From positions 1 to 41,805 of the forward strand of contig CAKTMW010000015.1 of NCBI GenBank assembly GCA_934574095.1: 41,805 nt of DNA. The letters are read 5' to 3'. Positions 35,249 to 41,805 of this stretch are shown one piece after another (the first letter of the stretch is position 1; each line of letters begins with the position of its first letter). Position numbers and translations under genes: made by a program. The notes under the pieces were generated by a model. It saw nothing but the letters and a program-made list of their open reading frames with translations, did not search any database and was not told the origin of the DNA. The DNA comes from an uncultured Oscillospiraceae bacterium. Lineage in GTDB: Bacteria > Bacillota > Clostridia > Oscillospirales > Oscillospiraceae.

Positions 35249-35264
35249 ACAGGGGGCAAAGGTA

Positions 35265-35293
35265 TTGCTTTTTCCTGCGCCACTTAGTATACT
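35265..35293 (+). promoter_or_regulatory. Promoter of the metal-export operon
   Basis: TTGCTT (35265-35270) and TATACT (35288-35293) are spaced by 17 bases. The predicted start near 35300 abuts the operator-like repeat downstream. Confidence 0.6.
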
Positions 35294-35301
35294 ACCACCA
35301 G

Positions 35302-35329
35302 AATCGTTAAGCAAGCACTTAATCGTGAA
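35302..35329 (+). promoter_or_regulatory. Operator-like repeats at the metal-export promoter
   Basis: TTAAG and CTTAA form an inverted repeat with a 6-base spacer (35307-35322). AATCGTTAA and AATCGTGAA are direct repeats that frame it (35302-35310 and 35321-35329). The position just after the -10 box is the usual place for ArsR-type repression. Confidence 0.5.
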
Positions 35330-35380
35330 ATTTTGAAAGCGCCCGCCCAGCAGGCGGAGCGAACCATGGAGGTATGTATC

Positions 35381-35599
35381 ATGAAGAAGACCTATAAGAT
35401 CGAAGTGGACTGCGCCAACTGCGCTAACCTGATGGAGGAAGCCGCCAACAAGACCGCCGGTGTGGCCTCGGCTACCGTGAACTTTATGACCCAGAAGATG
35501 ATCGTGGAGTTTGACGAGGGTCAGGACGCCAAGGCGGTGATGAAGGACGTGCTGAAAGCCTGCAAGAAAGTGGAGCCGGACTGCGAGATCGAACTGTAA
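35381..35599 (+). CDS. Heavy-metal-associated (HMA) domain protein
   Basis: This 72-aa single HMA domain starts MKKTYKIEVDCANCANLMEE, with the metal motif CANC, and contains VASATVNFMTQKMIVEF and a final CKKVEPDCEIEL. It acts as a soluble metal carrier or as the detached metal-binding domain of the ATPase that follows, which lacks one of its own. GGAGG lies 8 bases before the ATG. A perfect hairpin separates it from the ATPase gene, which could allow an excess of this small protein. Confidence 0.9.
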   Translation: MKKTYKIEVDCANCANLMEEAANKTAGVASATVNFMTQKMIVEFDEGQDAKAVMKDVLKACKKVEPDCEIEL

Positions 35600-35605
35600 G
35601 CAAAC

Positions 35606-35634
35606 ATCATGCCCGGCCTTTGGCCGGGCATGAT
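35606..35634 (+). other. Perfect hairpin between HMA and ATPase genes
   Basis: ATCATGCCCGGCC (35606-35618) and its exact complement (35622-35634) form a 13-bp stem with a 3-base loop. No U-tract follows, and the ribosome site of the ATPase begins 7 bases later. Confidence 0.75.
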
Positions 35635-35656
35635 AACGAAAAGAGAGGTGTTGACC

Positions 35657-37537
35657 ATGACGAAGAAGCAAAAAACGATGCTGATCCGCATCCTTATCAC
35701 GGCGGCGATGCTGGTGGCGCTGAAGTTTATCCCGCTGACCGGTATCCCCCAGCTGATCGCCTATCTGGCGGCCTATCTGGTCATCGGCTATGACATCCTG
35801 CGCAAGGCGGGAAAGGGCATCCTCAACGGCCGCGCCTTTGATGAGAACTTCCTGATGGCCATCGCCACCCTGGGCGCTTTCTTTCTGGCGGTGTGGACCA
35901 GGAGCGGCGACTATGTGGAGGGCATCGCCGTCATGCTGTTCTATCAGATCGGCGAGCTGTTCCAGAGCTACGCCGTGGGCAAGAGCCGCCGGAACATCAG
36001 TGCGCTGATGGACATCCGGCCCGACTACGCCAATGTGGAGAAGGACGGCCAGCTGGAGCAGGTGGACCCGGACGAGGTGGCCGTGGGCAGCATCATCGTG
36101 GTGCAGCCCGGCGAAAAGGTGCCGTTGGACGGCGTGGTGGTCAGCGGCAGCGCCAGCTTGAACACCAGCGCCCTGACCGGCGAGAGCCTGCCCCGTGACG
36201 TGAAGGAGGGCGACGAGATCATCAGCGGCTGCATCGACATGAGCGGTGTGCTGAAGGTGCGTACCACTAAGGAATTCGGCGAGTCCACTGTGTCCAAGAT
36301 ACTGGACCTTGTGGAGAATGCCAGCTCCCGCAAGTCCCGGTCTGAGGCGTTTATCTCCCGGTTTGCCCGCGTCTATACCCCGGCGGTATGTGCCGCTGCG
36401 GTGGTGTTGGGCGTCCTGTTCCCCTTGGGACGTATGGTGCTGGGGATGGACCCCCAGTGGGTCAGTTGGGTCTACCGTGCTTTGACGTTTCTGGTGGTCA
36501 GTTGTCCCTGCGCGCTGGTCATCAGCATTCCCCTCAGCTTCTTTGCCGGTATCGGCGGCGCCAGCCACGAGGGCATCCTCATCAAGGGCTCCAACTATCT
36601 GGAGGAACTGTCCGACGCCAAGTATGTGGTGTTTGACAAGACCGGCACCCTGACCCAGGGCGTGTTTGAGGTCACAGGCGTACACCACAGTCCTATGACG
36701 GAGGAGCAGCTGCTGGAGTATGCCGCCCTGGCGGAGTGCGCTTCGTCCCATCCTATCAGCAAGAGTTTGCAGAAGGCATATGGTAAGGCCATCAACCGTG
36801 AGCGGGTGACGGATATCCAGGAGATCAGCGGCCACGGCGTGGAGGCCGTGGTGGACGGCCACAAGGTGGCCGCAGGCAACGGCAAGCTGATGACCAAACT
36901 GGGCATCGAATACCACGAGTGTCATAGCGTGGGCACCATCATCCACATGGCGGTGGACGGCCAGTACGCCGGACACATCGTCATCTCCGACGAGGTGAAG
37001 CCCCACTCCAAGGAAGCCATCGCCGCCCTGAAGCACGCCGGCGTGGAGAAGACCGTGATGCTGACCGGCGACGCCAAGCGTGTGGCCGACGAGGTGGCGG
37101 CGGAGCTGGGCATTGACGAGGTGCGCAGCGAGCTGCTGCCCGGCGACAAGGTGGCTGAGTTGGAGAAGCTGCTGACACAGAAGGGCGCAAAGGCCAAGCT
37201 GGCCTTTGTGGGCGACGGCATCAACGACGCGCCGGTGCTGACCCGTGCCGACATCGGCATCGCCATGGGCGCCATGGGCAGCGACGCCGCCATTGAGGCC
37301 GCCGACGTGGTGCTGATGGACGACGACCCCATGCAGATTGCCAAGGCTATCAAAATATCCCGCAAGTGCATCGGTATCGTCCGGCAAAATATCGTGTTCT
37401 CGCTGGTGGTGAAGTTTGGCTGTCTGGCGCTGGTGGCTATTGGCGCCGCCGATATGTGGGCCGCGATCTTCGCCGATGTGGGCGTGATGATCCTGGCGGT
37501 GCTCAACGCCATCCGTGCGCTGAAGTACAAGGGTTGA
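35657..37537 (+). CDS. P1B-type heavy-metal-exporting ATPase (Zn/Cd/Pb class)
   Basis: This 626-aa membrane pump has the TGES actuator motif (174-177), the ion-site CPC (283-285) in SCPCALVIS, and DKTGTLTQ with the phosphorylated Asp327. SSHPIS in the nucleotide domain, GDGINDAP and the last-helix Asp in ADVGVMILAVLNAIRAL are also present. CPC with this C-terminus is the zinc/cadmium/lead pattern of CadA and ZntA. It lacks an N-terminal HMA domain; that function is encoded separately upstream. The ATG at 35657 has GAGAGG 9 bases ahead. Earlier in-frame codons lie in the hairpin. The divergent ArsR-AraC regulator probably controls it. Confidence 0.95.
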   Translation: MTKKQKTMLIRILITAAMLVALKFIPLTGIPQLIAYLAAYLVIGYDILRKAGKGILNGRAFDENFLMAIATLGAFFLAVWTRSGDYVEGIAVMLFYQIGELFQSYAVGKSRRNISALMDIRPDYANVEKDGQLEQVDPDEVAVGSIIVVQPGEKVPLDGVVVSGSASLNTSALTGESLPRDVKEGDEIISGCIDMSGVLKVRTTKEFGESTVSKILDLVENASSRKSRSEAFISRFARVYTPAVCAAAVVLGVLFPLGRMVLGMDPQWVSWVYRALTFLVVSCPCALVISIPLSFFAGIGGASHEGILIKGSNYLEELSDAKYVVFDKTGTLTQGVFEVTGVHHSPMTEEQLLEYAALAECASSHPISKSLQKAYGKAINRERVTDIQEISGHGVEAVVDGHKVAAGNGKLMTKLGIEYHECHSVGTIIHMAVDGQYAGHIVISDEVKPHSKEAIAALKHAGVEKTVMLTGDAKRVADEVAAELGIDEVRSELLPGDKVAELEKLLTQKGAKAKLAFVGDGINDAPVLTRADIGIAMGAMGSDAAIEAADVVLMDDDPMQIAKAIKISRKCIGIVRQNIVFSLVVKFGCLALVAIGAADMWAAIFADVGVMILAVLNAIRALKYKG

Positions 37538-37557
37538 ATAGAGAAAAAATAAAGGCA

Positions 37558-37596
37558 AAAAATACCCCCATAACAGACGGTTATGGGGGTATTTTT
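37558..37596. terminator. Bidirectional terminator between ATPase and LysR genes
   Basis: AAAAATACCCCCATAAC (37558-37574) pairs with GTTATGGGGGTATTTTT (37580-37596), 17 perfect pairs with a 5-base loop and an A/T foot for both directions. Confidence 0.9.
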
Positions 37597-37603
37597 ACGT
37601 TAT

Positions 37604-38464
37604 TTACGCGGGTAATCCGCCGTTATACTGCCGTTTGAGGAAGGAGAGAAAAGCGCGGGCGGCGGTATTTGTGGCGGGCATGGACTTGACCGCCACACCG
37701 AGACGGCGGGACACTGGCTTATCCAGGGGGATGACCTGCACCCGGCCCTCGTACCCCGCCAGGGAGAAAGCGGACAGGACCGAGACGCCCAGGCCGCCCG
37801 CCACCATGGAGAGGATCGCGCCGTCATCAGACGCCGTTACCGTCAGGCGGGGGGTGTCCGGCGGCAGCAGAGGTTCGATATATTGCTCCGGGCTGGAGAG
37901 GAACGTCTCCTGCAGCAGCCGCTCCAGGGAGATGGTCTCTCCGGTCCAGGGAAAGTCCGGCGGCACCACCGCCACCAGCGGCGCGTCGGTCAGCGGCGTC
38001 CAGTGGAACCGATGACCGCAGGCCTCATCCACGATGGCCAGCTGAATTTTATCCTGCGCCAGAGCATCGGCCAGTTCGTTGCCCTGGACCAGCACATCCA
38101 CCTTGATTTCCGGGTGCAGCTTGCGGAATTTGCTCAGCAGGTCGGGCAAGCGGGCGCGGGCAATGCTGGCAAAGCAGCCGATGGTCAGCGCACGGCCGTA
38201 CAGCTGGCCCTGAACCTCCGCTTCGCTGCGCAGGGCGTCGCAGGCGTTGATGACCTGATTGATATAGGGCAGCAAATGCTCACCCTCCTCGGAAAGCCGG
38301 ACGCCGTGGCTGCTGCGGGTCAGCAGCGTACAGCCCAACTCGGCCTCTAGCTTATTGACCAAGTGGGTCATGGCGGACTGGGTATATCCCAACTGCGCGG
38401 CCGCCTTGCCGAAGCTGCCGCATTGCACGGCGGTCAGCACAGCCCGCAGCTTACTATCATCCAT
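37604..38464 (-). CDS. LysR-family transcriptional regulator
   Basis: This 286-aa protein has an N-terminal winged helix (1-60; FGKAAAQLGYTQSAMTHLVN, then LGCTLLTRSSHGVRLSEEGE) and a C-terminal periplasmic-binding-protein-like effector domain of normal length. The effector domain keeps the usual hinge and second lobe (LVQGNELADALAQDKIQLA, VAGGLGVSVL). It is divergent from the brnQ gene with 284 bp between starts, so control of branched-chain amino acid uptake is a fair inference. The effector is unknown. A GAGG site lies before the ATG, and a palindrome lies 40-50 bp upstream. Confidence 0.92.
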   Translation of the reverse strand: MDDSKLRAVLTAVQCGSFGKAAAQLGYTQSAMTHLVNKLEAELGCTLLTRSSHGVRLSEEGEHLLPYINQVINACDALRSEAEVQGQLYGRALTIGCFASIARARLPDLLSKFRKLHPEIKVDVLVQGNELADALAQDKIQLAIVDEACGHRFHWTPLTDAPLVAVVPPDFPWTGETISLERLLQETFLSSPEQYIEPLLPPDTPRLTVTASDDGAILSMVAGGLGVSVLSAFSLAGYEGRVQVIPLDKPVSRRLGVAVKSMPATNTAARAFLSFLKRQYNGGLPA

Positions 38465-38503
38465 AGGAACCTCGCTTTCTGCGATTTGTACAAAATTATT
38501 TTA

Positions 38504-38515
38504 TCATAATTATGA
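38504..38515. promoter_or_regulatory. Palindrome TCATAATTATGA, candidate LysR site
   Basis: A perfect 12-bp palindrome in AT-rich DNA lies about 40 bp upstream of the regulator start. It fits the loose T-N11-A pattern of LysR autoregulatory sites. Confidence 0.4.
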
Positions 38516-38593
38516 ATATAGCACAACGCAACCCCGGTTTCAAGGACATTTCTGTGAATTATCTGCCGATATTTGGATATTTCTTGTCAATAT

Positions 38594-38616
38594 TTTGCGT
38601 GCCATTTGCGTGCCAT
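38594..38616 (+). repeat. Tandem repeat TTTGCGTGCCAT, period 11
   Basis: Two copies stand back to back and share one T (38594-38605 and 38605-38616), in the brnQ upstream region. The period of one helical turn suits side-by-side protein binding. The rest of 38465-38748 holds no gene. Confidence 0.45.
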
Positions 38617-38748
38617 TAGTTTTATTCATGCCCCAATGAATTACGCTCAATTCTCAAGTCATGAAAAAAATGTTACCCTATATGAGCGGAATACATGGCA
38701 CTGTGTTGATTTCGCAAGAAGAAGGAAAGCGTAACTGAGGAGAAAGGT

Positions 38749-40080
38749 ATGACTATGCAAAAGAAGAAAACGACAGTACGAGATGTGATAGTGATCGGTT
38801 TCGCACTGTTCTCCATGTTTTTCGGCGCGGGCAATGTGGTGTTCCCGCCGTACTTGGGGCTGGAAGCCGGCCCGGAATGGCTGACCGGCTTCACCACCTA
38901 TTTCATCGCGGATATCGGCCTGGCGCTGGTGGGCCTGTTTGCCCTGCTGCGGGTGGGCAGCAGCGAGGCTGTCCTGAACCGTGTGGGCCGCGTTCCCGCC
39001 GAGATTTTGATGTGCGCCATCATTCTGTGCATCGGCCCCATGGTGGCCATCCCCCGTACCTCCGCCAGCACCTATGAGATGGCCATCGCGCCCAACATCT
39101 CCGGCGTATCCCCCATTCTGTTCTCCGCTATTTTCTTTGCCCTGATCCTGGCGCTGTGCATCAAGGAATCTGCCGTGGTGGACATCGTGGGCAAGATCCT
39201 GACGCCGCTGCTGCTGGTGGGCCTGTTTGTCATCATCGTGAAGGGTATCGTCACTCCTTTGGGCGATATCGCCGCACTGCCCCAGATCAATAACGTAGCC
39301 GTCACCGGCATCAAGGCCGGCTATCAGACCATGGACGCGCTGGCTGCGCTGCCCTTCGGCATCATCGTGCTGCAGAGCGCCGCCAGCAAGGGCTATTCCG
39401 GCAGCAAGTCCAAGCTGCGCATCGTGGGCGGCTCCGCCCTGCTGGCTGGCGTTCTGCTGCTGGCGGTGTATATGGGTCTGGCCTACCTGGGCGCTACCGT
39501 ATCCACCCAGTACACCGGCGCCGACATCGGCCGCGCCCAGCTGACCATGGCTATTGTGGAAGGCCTGATGGGCAAGGTGGGCATGGTGCTGTTCGGCGTG
39601 GTAGTGGGCCTTGCCTGCGTGACCACCGCTGTGGCTCTGACCAGCTCCGCCGCCGCTTACTTCGCGGAGCTGTGCCGCGGCAAGGTGTCCTATAAGGTGT
39701 TCGTTGTGGTGATTTGCGTGTTCAGCGCCGTGGTGTCCAACCTTGGTCTGGATCGCATCGTTGCCATCGCCGCACCGGTGCTGGATGTGGTGTATCCTCC
39801 CACGCTGGTGCTGATCCTGATCGCGCTGGTGATCCCGCAGGTGCCCGACCGCGTAAGCCGTGCCGCCGCTGCCGGTGCGCTGCTGTCCAGCGTACTGTGC
39901 ACGCTGCATGCCCATGGCGTGGCGCTGTCCTTCGTGGAAGCGCTGCCGCTGTACGATCTGGGCCTGTCCTGGATCCTGCCCGCCGCCGCGTTCGGCCTGA
40001 TCGCCGCGCTGCCCGGTTTGTTTACCCATTCCCGCTCCCGTTCCGGCCATACCTTCCATAACCCGACCGAGGAGCATTGA
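38749..40080 (+). CDS. brnQ: Branched-chain amino acid carrier (LIVCS family)
   Basis: This 443-aa protein has about 12 membrane helices. It has the family start VIGFALFSMFFGAGNVVFPP, then GLEAGPEWLTGFTTYFIADI and GPMVAIPRTSASTYEMAIAP. BrnQ proteins import leucine, isoleucine and valine together with sodium or protons. A sodium-pumping V-ATPase nearby would supply the gradient, which is an inference. GAGGAG lies 8 bases before the first ATG; a second ATG two codons later is also possible. A strong terminator follows. Confidence 0.95.
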   Translation: MTMQKKKTTVRDVIVIGFALFSMFFGAGNVVFPPYLGLEAGPEWLTGFTTYFIADIGLALVGLFALLRVGSSEAVLNRVGRVPAEILMCAIILCIGPMVAIPRTSASTYEMAIAPNISGVSPILFSAIFFALILALCIKESAVVDIVGKILTPLLLVGLFVIIVKGIVTPLGDIAALPQINNVAVTGIKAGYQTMDALAALPFGIIVLQSAASKGYSGSKSKLRIVGGSALLAGVLLLAVYMGLAYLGATVSTQYTGADIGRAQLTMAIVEGLMGKVGMVLFGVVVGLACVTTAVALTSSAAAYFAELCRGKVSYKVFVVVICVFSAVVSNLGLDRIVAIAAPVLDVVYPPTLVLILIALVIPQVPDRVSRAAAAGALLSSVLCTLHAHGVALSFVEALPLYDLGLSWILPAAAFGLIAALPGLFTHSRSRSGHTFHNPTEEH

Positions 40081-40108
40081 CATTTGCGGAAACTCCGCCT
40101 CTTCTAAA

Positions 40109-40144
40109 AGCAAAGCCGCCCTTCGTGAGAAGGGCGGCTTTGCT
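40109..40144 (+). terminator. Terminator of brnQ
   Basis: AGCAAAGCCGCCCTTC (40109-40124) and GAAGGGCGGCTTTGCT (40129-40144) form a perfect 16-bp stem with the loop GTGA. Confidence 0.85.
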
Positions 40145-40148
40145 ATAT

Positions 40149-40289
40149 TGGCCCCAAATCTCTCGATTTGGGGCCAGTTATTTTGCACCCCTCTGTGCGC
40201 CTTTGGCACTGGCGGGGCGGGCTGTATTTTTCGCCGCGTACACGCCGCGGCGAAAAATGATTTCACAGCGCCGCCGCTTTTAGGCGGCG
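40149..40289. repeat. Cluster of three hairpins, possible dispersed intergenic element
   Basis: Right after the brnQ terminator come TGGCCCCAAATC with its complement (40149-40176), ATTTTTCGCCGCG with its complement (40226-40258) and CGCCGCC/GGCGGCG (40269-40289). The first two are perfect 12- and 13-bp stems. No gene is present in this stretch. The density of stems is beyond what one terminator needs. Confidence 0.55.
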
Positions 40290-40335
40290 AACTCTGCGAG
40301 GCTTTTACATCGTTTGCCCTGAACAATAGCGGGTA

Positions 40336-41166
40336 TTACACGGTTTCCTCCGGCGGTGTGTCAGGGGTTTCCACGGTGATGGTGGGGATAAATGCCTTGG
40401 CCAGCTTTCCCTTGCCGCGGTGCTTGATATAGAAGTAGCCGATGGTGCTGAACACCACGGCGCCGATGAAGTTGACGAACAGGTCCTCCATGGTGTCGTA
40501 TAGCCCGATATCCAGATAGCCGCCGAAGCCCAGCTCCTGGCCGTTGACGGTGACAGAGGTGATACCGTCGATGGTGACGGGGATATTTTTATTGGTGGGG
40601 TCCAGCATGACGGAGGTAATGGACTGGATCACGGTGTCCTTCTGCATATCCATGTGGAAGAGACGGTCCATGGCGAACTCAAAGAACTCCCACAGGACGC
40701 CCACGGTCATGGAGAAGCAGAAGGCCGCCAGGGCCACATAGATGGGGGAGAGCTGGAACTTGATGCGGCTGTTGCGGTTGAGAATGTCGATCAGGGCAAA
40801 GCCGGTGGCGGCGCAGAGAAAACCGGTGGTGGTGTGGAGCATGGAGTCCCAGTAGGGATAGGTGATGAAGTAGCACTCCAATTCGCCCAATATCTCGGCG
40901 GCGAAGATGAACAGGAGGATGATGATCTCCAAGGTGGAGGGCAGTTCAATGCCGAAGTTCTGCTGGATGAAGAAGGGCAGCATGAACAGCACCAGTACCA
41001 GAAGGCAGATGAAGGCGCTCTCATATTCGCCGCGGACGAGGGAGGATACCAGCGTGGCCAGGACGATGAGACGCAGTACCAGGTAGACGATGAAAACGGC
41101 GGGCTGGCGGCGGATAGCGGCCTTGAGATCGCGGGGCTGGGGGACAAGGCTGGGTCGTTTCTTCAT
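40336..41166 (-). CDS. YjdF/DUF2238-like integral membrane protein
   Basis: This 276-aa protein has six to seven predicted membrane helices. Typical marks of the YjdF/DUF2238 group are the Asp-His pair in YWDSMLHTTTGFLCAATGFA and GVLWEFFEFAMDRLF in a later helix. After this comes a soluble loop (about residues 175-215) and a last helix pair containing DLFVNFIGAVVFSTIGYFYI. Function is unknown. The ATG at 41164-41166 has AAAGGA 8 bases ahead; in-frame codons upstream approach the divergent RNase P promoter and lack a ribosome site. Confidence 0.75.
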   Translation of the reverse strand: MKKRPSLVPQPRDLKAAIRRQPAVFIVYLVLRLIVLATLVSSLVRGEYESAFICLLVLVLFMLPFFIQQNFGIELPSTLEIIILLFIFAAEILGELECYFITYPYWDSMLHTTTGFLCAATGFALIDILNRNSRIKFQLSPIYVALAAFCFSMTVGVLWEFFEFAMDRLFHMDMQKDTVIQSITSVMLDPTNKNIPVTIDGITSVTVNGQELGFGGYLDIGLYDTMEDLFVNFIGAVVFSTIGYFYIKHRGKGKLAKAFIPTITVETPDTPPEETV

Positions 41167-41293
41167 AAGGGGAGTCCTTTCTATTCTATCGGTATACTGC
41201 CCCAAAATGGGGCGGATACAGCTGGATGTAGTTTCCAATTATAGCATAGGGCGGCAGAAAAAGGCAATACTTGTCCGGCGGCGGGATTTTTCG

Positions 41294-41322
41294 TTGACTT
41301 TTGCCGCAAGGTTGGGTACAAT
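41294..41322 (+). promoter_or_regulatory. Promoter of the RNase P RNA gene
   Basis: TTGACT (41294-41299) and TACAAT (41317-41322) with a 17-base spacer place the start near 41330, exactly at the 5' strand of helix P1. Confidence 0.85.
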
Positions 41323-41329
41323 GGGGACT

Positions 41330-41688
41330 GCGAGTAGATCGGACAGTTGCGGCGGCAAGGCGAAAGCCTGCCGATGAGGAAAGTCCGGGCTCCACAGGGC
41401 AAGGATAACGGGTAACGCCCGCCGAAGGCGACTTCAGGAAAAGTGCAACAGAGATATACCGCTTTGCGGCTGCTCCTCCGGGAGCGCGGCGGAGTAAGGG
41501 TGGAAAGGTGAAGGTAAGAGCTCACCCGACGGCGTGGAAGCGTCCGTCGCTGTAAACTCTATCCGGAGCAACACCGCTATGGAGCATATAGGTTGGCCCG
41601 ACCGCTCCGGGGTGGCTTGAGCGTACCGGCAACGGTGCGCCTAGATAGATGACTGTCAAGACAGAACCCGGCTTACAGATCAGCTCGC
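41330..41688 (+). ncRNA. rnpB: RNase P RNA, class A-like
   Basis: This is the catalytic RNA that removes tRNA 5' leaders. The universal core is present: GAGGAAAGTCCGGGCTCC and ACAGGGCA near the 5' end, GCAACAGAGATA, the GGTAAGAGC stretch, AACTCTATCCGGAGCAA and the 3' core ACAGAACCCGGCTTA. The ends pair as helix P1: GCGAG (41330-41334) and GATC (41337-41340) with GATC and CTCGC (41684-41688), leaving a two-base mismatch. The order of helices fits class A rather than the Bacillus type B. The exact 3' end is uncertain by several bases. A promoter and a terminator frame the gene closely. Confidence 0.95.
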
Positions 41689-41696
41689 GTGATATG

Positions 41697-41730
41697 AAAA
41701 AGGCGGCGGAGAACGCCGCTTTTTTCTTTT
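41697..41730 (+). terminator. Terminator of rnpB
   Basis: GCGGCG (41703-41708) and CGCCGC (41714-41719), extended by A-T pairs, precede TTTTTTCTTTT. Confidence 0.85.
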
Positions 41731-41745
41731 GGTTACAAAAGAGAA

Positions 41746-41764
41746 CCCCCGGCTCTGCCGGGGG
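41746..41764 (+). other. Short GC hairpin after rnpB
   Basis: CCCCCGGC and GCCGGGGG flank a TCT loop. It lies just before a possible ribosome site for a gene that leaves the window. Confidence 0.5.
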
Positions 41765-41777
41765 GAGAAAAAAGCCT

Positions 41778-41805
41778 ATGGCGAGGGGAGAAGTAGACAA
41801 GAAAA
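41778..41805 (+). CDS. Possible start of a further gene (cut by window end)
   Basis: An ATG at 41778 follows GGGGGAG by 10 bases and opens the frame MARGEVDKK to the window end. Nine codons are too few to name a product, and the frame may not be real. Confidence 0.3.

Noticed and set aside
34535..37558. Very long open frame on the minus strand (about 1000 codons) opposite the metal pump
   Set aside because: It is antisense to the P1B ATPase and HMA genes, rich in His, Gln and Leu as expected from the complement of GC-rich codons, and has no ribosome site or family match.
38659..40326. Long minus-strand frame opposite brnQ
   Set aside because: Composition is His/Gln/Gly-rich, it runs through the brnQ terminator, and the BrnQ frame is complete.

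Overview
The window looks like chromosomal DNA of a GC-rich, anaerobic, butyrate-forming gut Clostridia (Oscillospiraceae type, in the neighbourhood of Intestinimonas, Oscillibacter, Dysosmobacter or Flavonifractor). The reasons are a coenzyme-B12 lysine-fermentation cluster, a V-type ATPase of the Enterococcus hirae gene order, TRAP transport, strong AGGAGG-type ribosome sites and a class A-like RNase P RNA. This assignment is an inference from gene content; no marker gene allows a species call.

Layout. (1) 1-4798, plus strand: the end of a lysine fermentation cluster, with kamA (5' part outside the window), kamD, kamE and two CoA-transferase subunits. A strong hairpin lies in the kamA-kamD gap and another in the kamE-CoA-transferase gap. 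(2) 4937-8190, minus strand: an unfamiliar 820-residue membrane-anchored zinc-ribbon protein and the 3' remnant of a type I restriction hsdR gene, next to an 89-bp imperfect palindrome. (3) 8308-22003, minus strand: thirteen consecutive genes that look like one sugar-acid catabolic locus. From the promoter end they are a PdxA-family dehydrogenase, a metallo-beta-lactamase-fold hydrolase, TRAP transporter genes P, Q and M, a short-chain dehydrogenase, a second PdxA-family dehydrogenase, a sigma-54 activator, tartronate semialdehyde reductase, glycerate kinase, aldose epimerase, a DUF362 protein and a glycerol-dehydrogenase-like enzyme. A textbook -24/-12 promoter precedes the first gene. The two PdxA paralogues have each lost a different one of the three metal-binding histidines, and no DUF1537 kinase is present. 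I regard this locus as the best candidate for an undescribed system.

(4) 22087-23600: a mostly non-coding stretch with a perfect 18-bp inverted repeat, a stub of a P-type ATPase, a 56-residue membrane protein and a Dabb-domain protein. (5) 23602-32076, minus strand: a nine-gene V-type ATPase operon in the order F-I-K-E-C-G-A-B-D. Its rotor subunit carries the full set of sodium ligands, and its leader can form competing hairpins. (6) 32490-34410, plus strand: a single-chain fusion of an ABC ATPase to an HD phosphohydrolase, then a flavodoxin with a near-consensus promoter. (7) 34477-37537: an ArsR-AraC fusion regulator divergent from a small metal-binding HMA protein and a P1B ATPase. (8) 37604-40080: a LysR regulator divergent from a BrnQ branched-chain amino-acid carrier. 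(9) 40081-41805: a hairpin-rich intergenic block, a YjdF/DUF2238-like membrane protein, the RNase P RNA gene with a clear promoter and terminator, and possibly the first codons of a further gene.

A recurring property is the use of long, nearly perfect hairpins, most without a U-tract, between genes of the same operon. They could set unequal expression of neighbouring genes.
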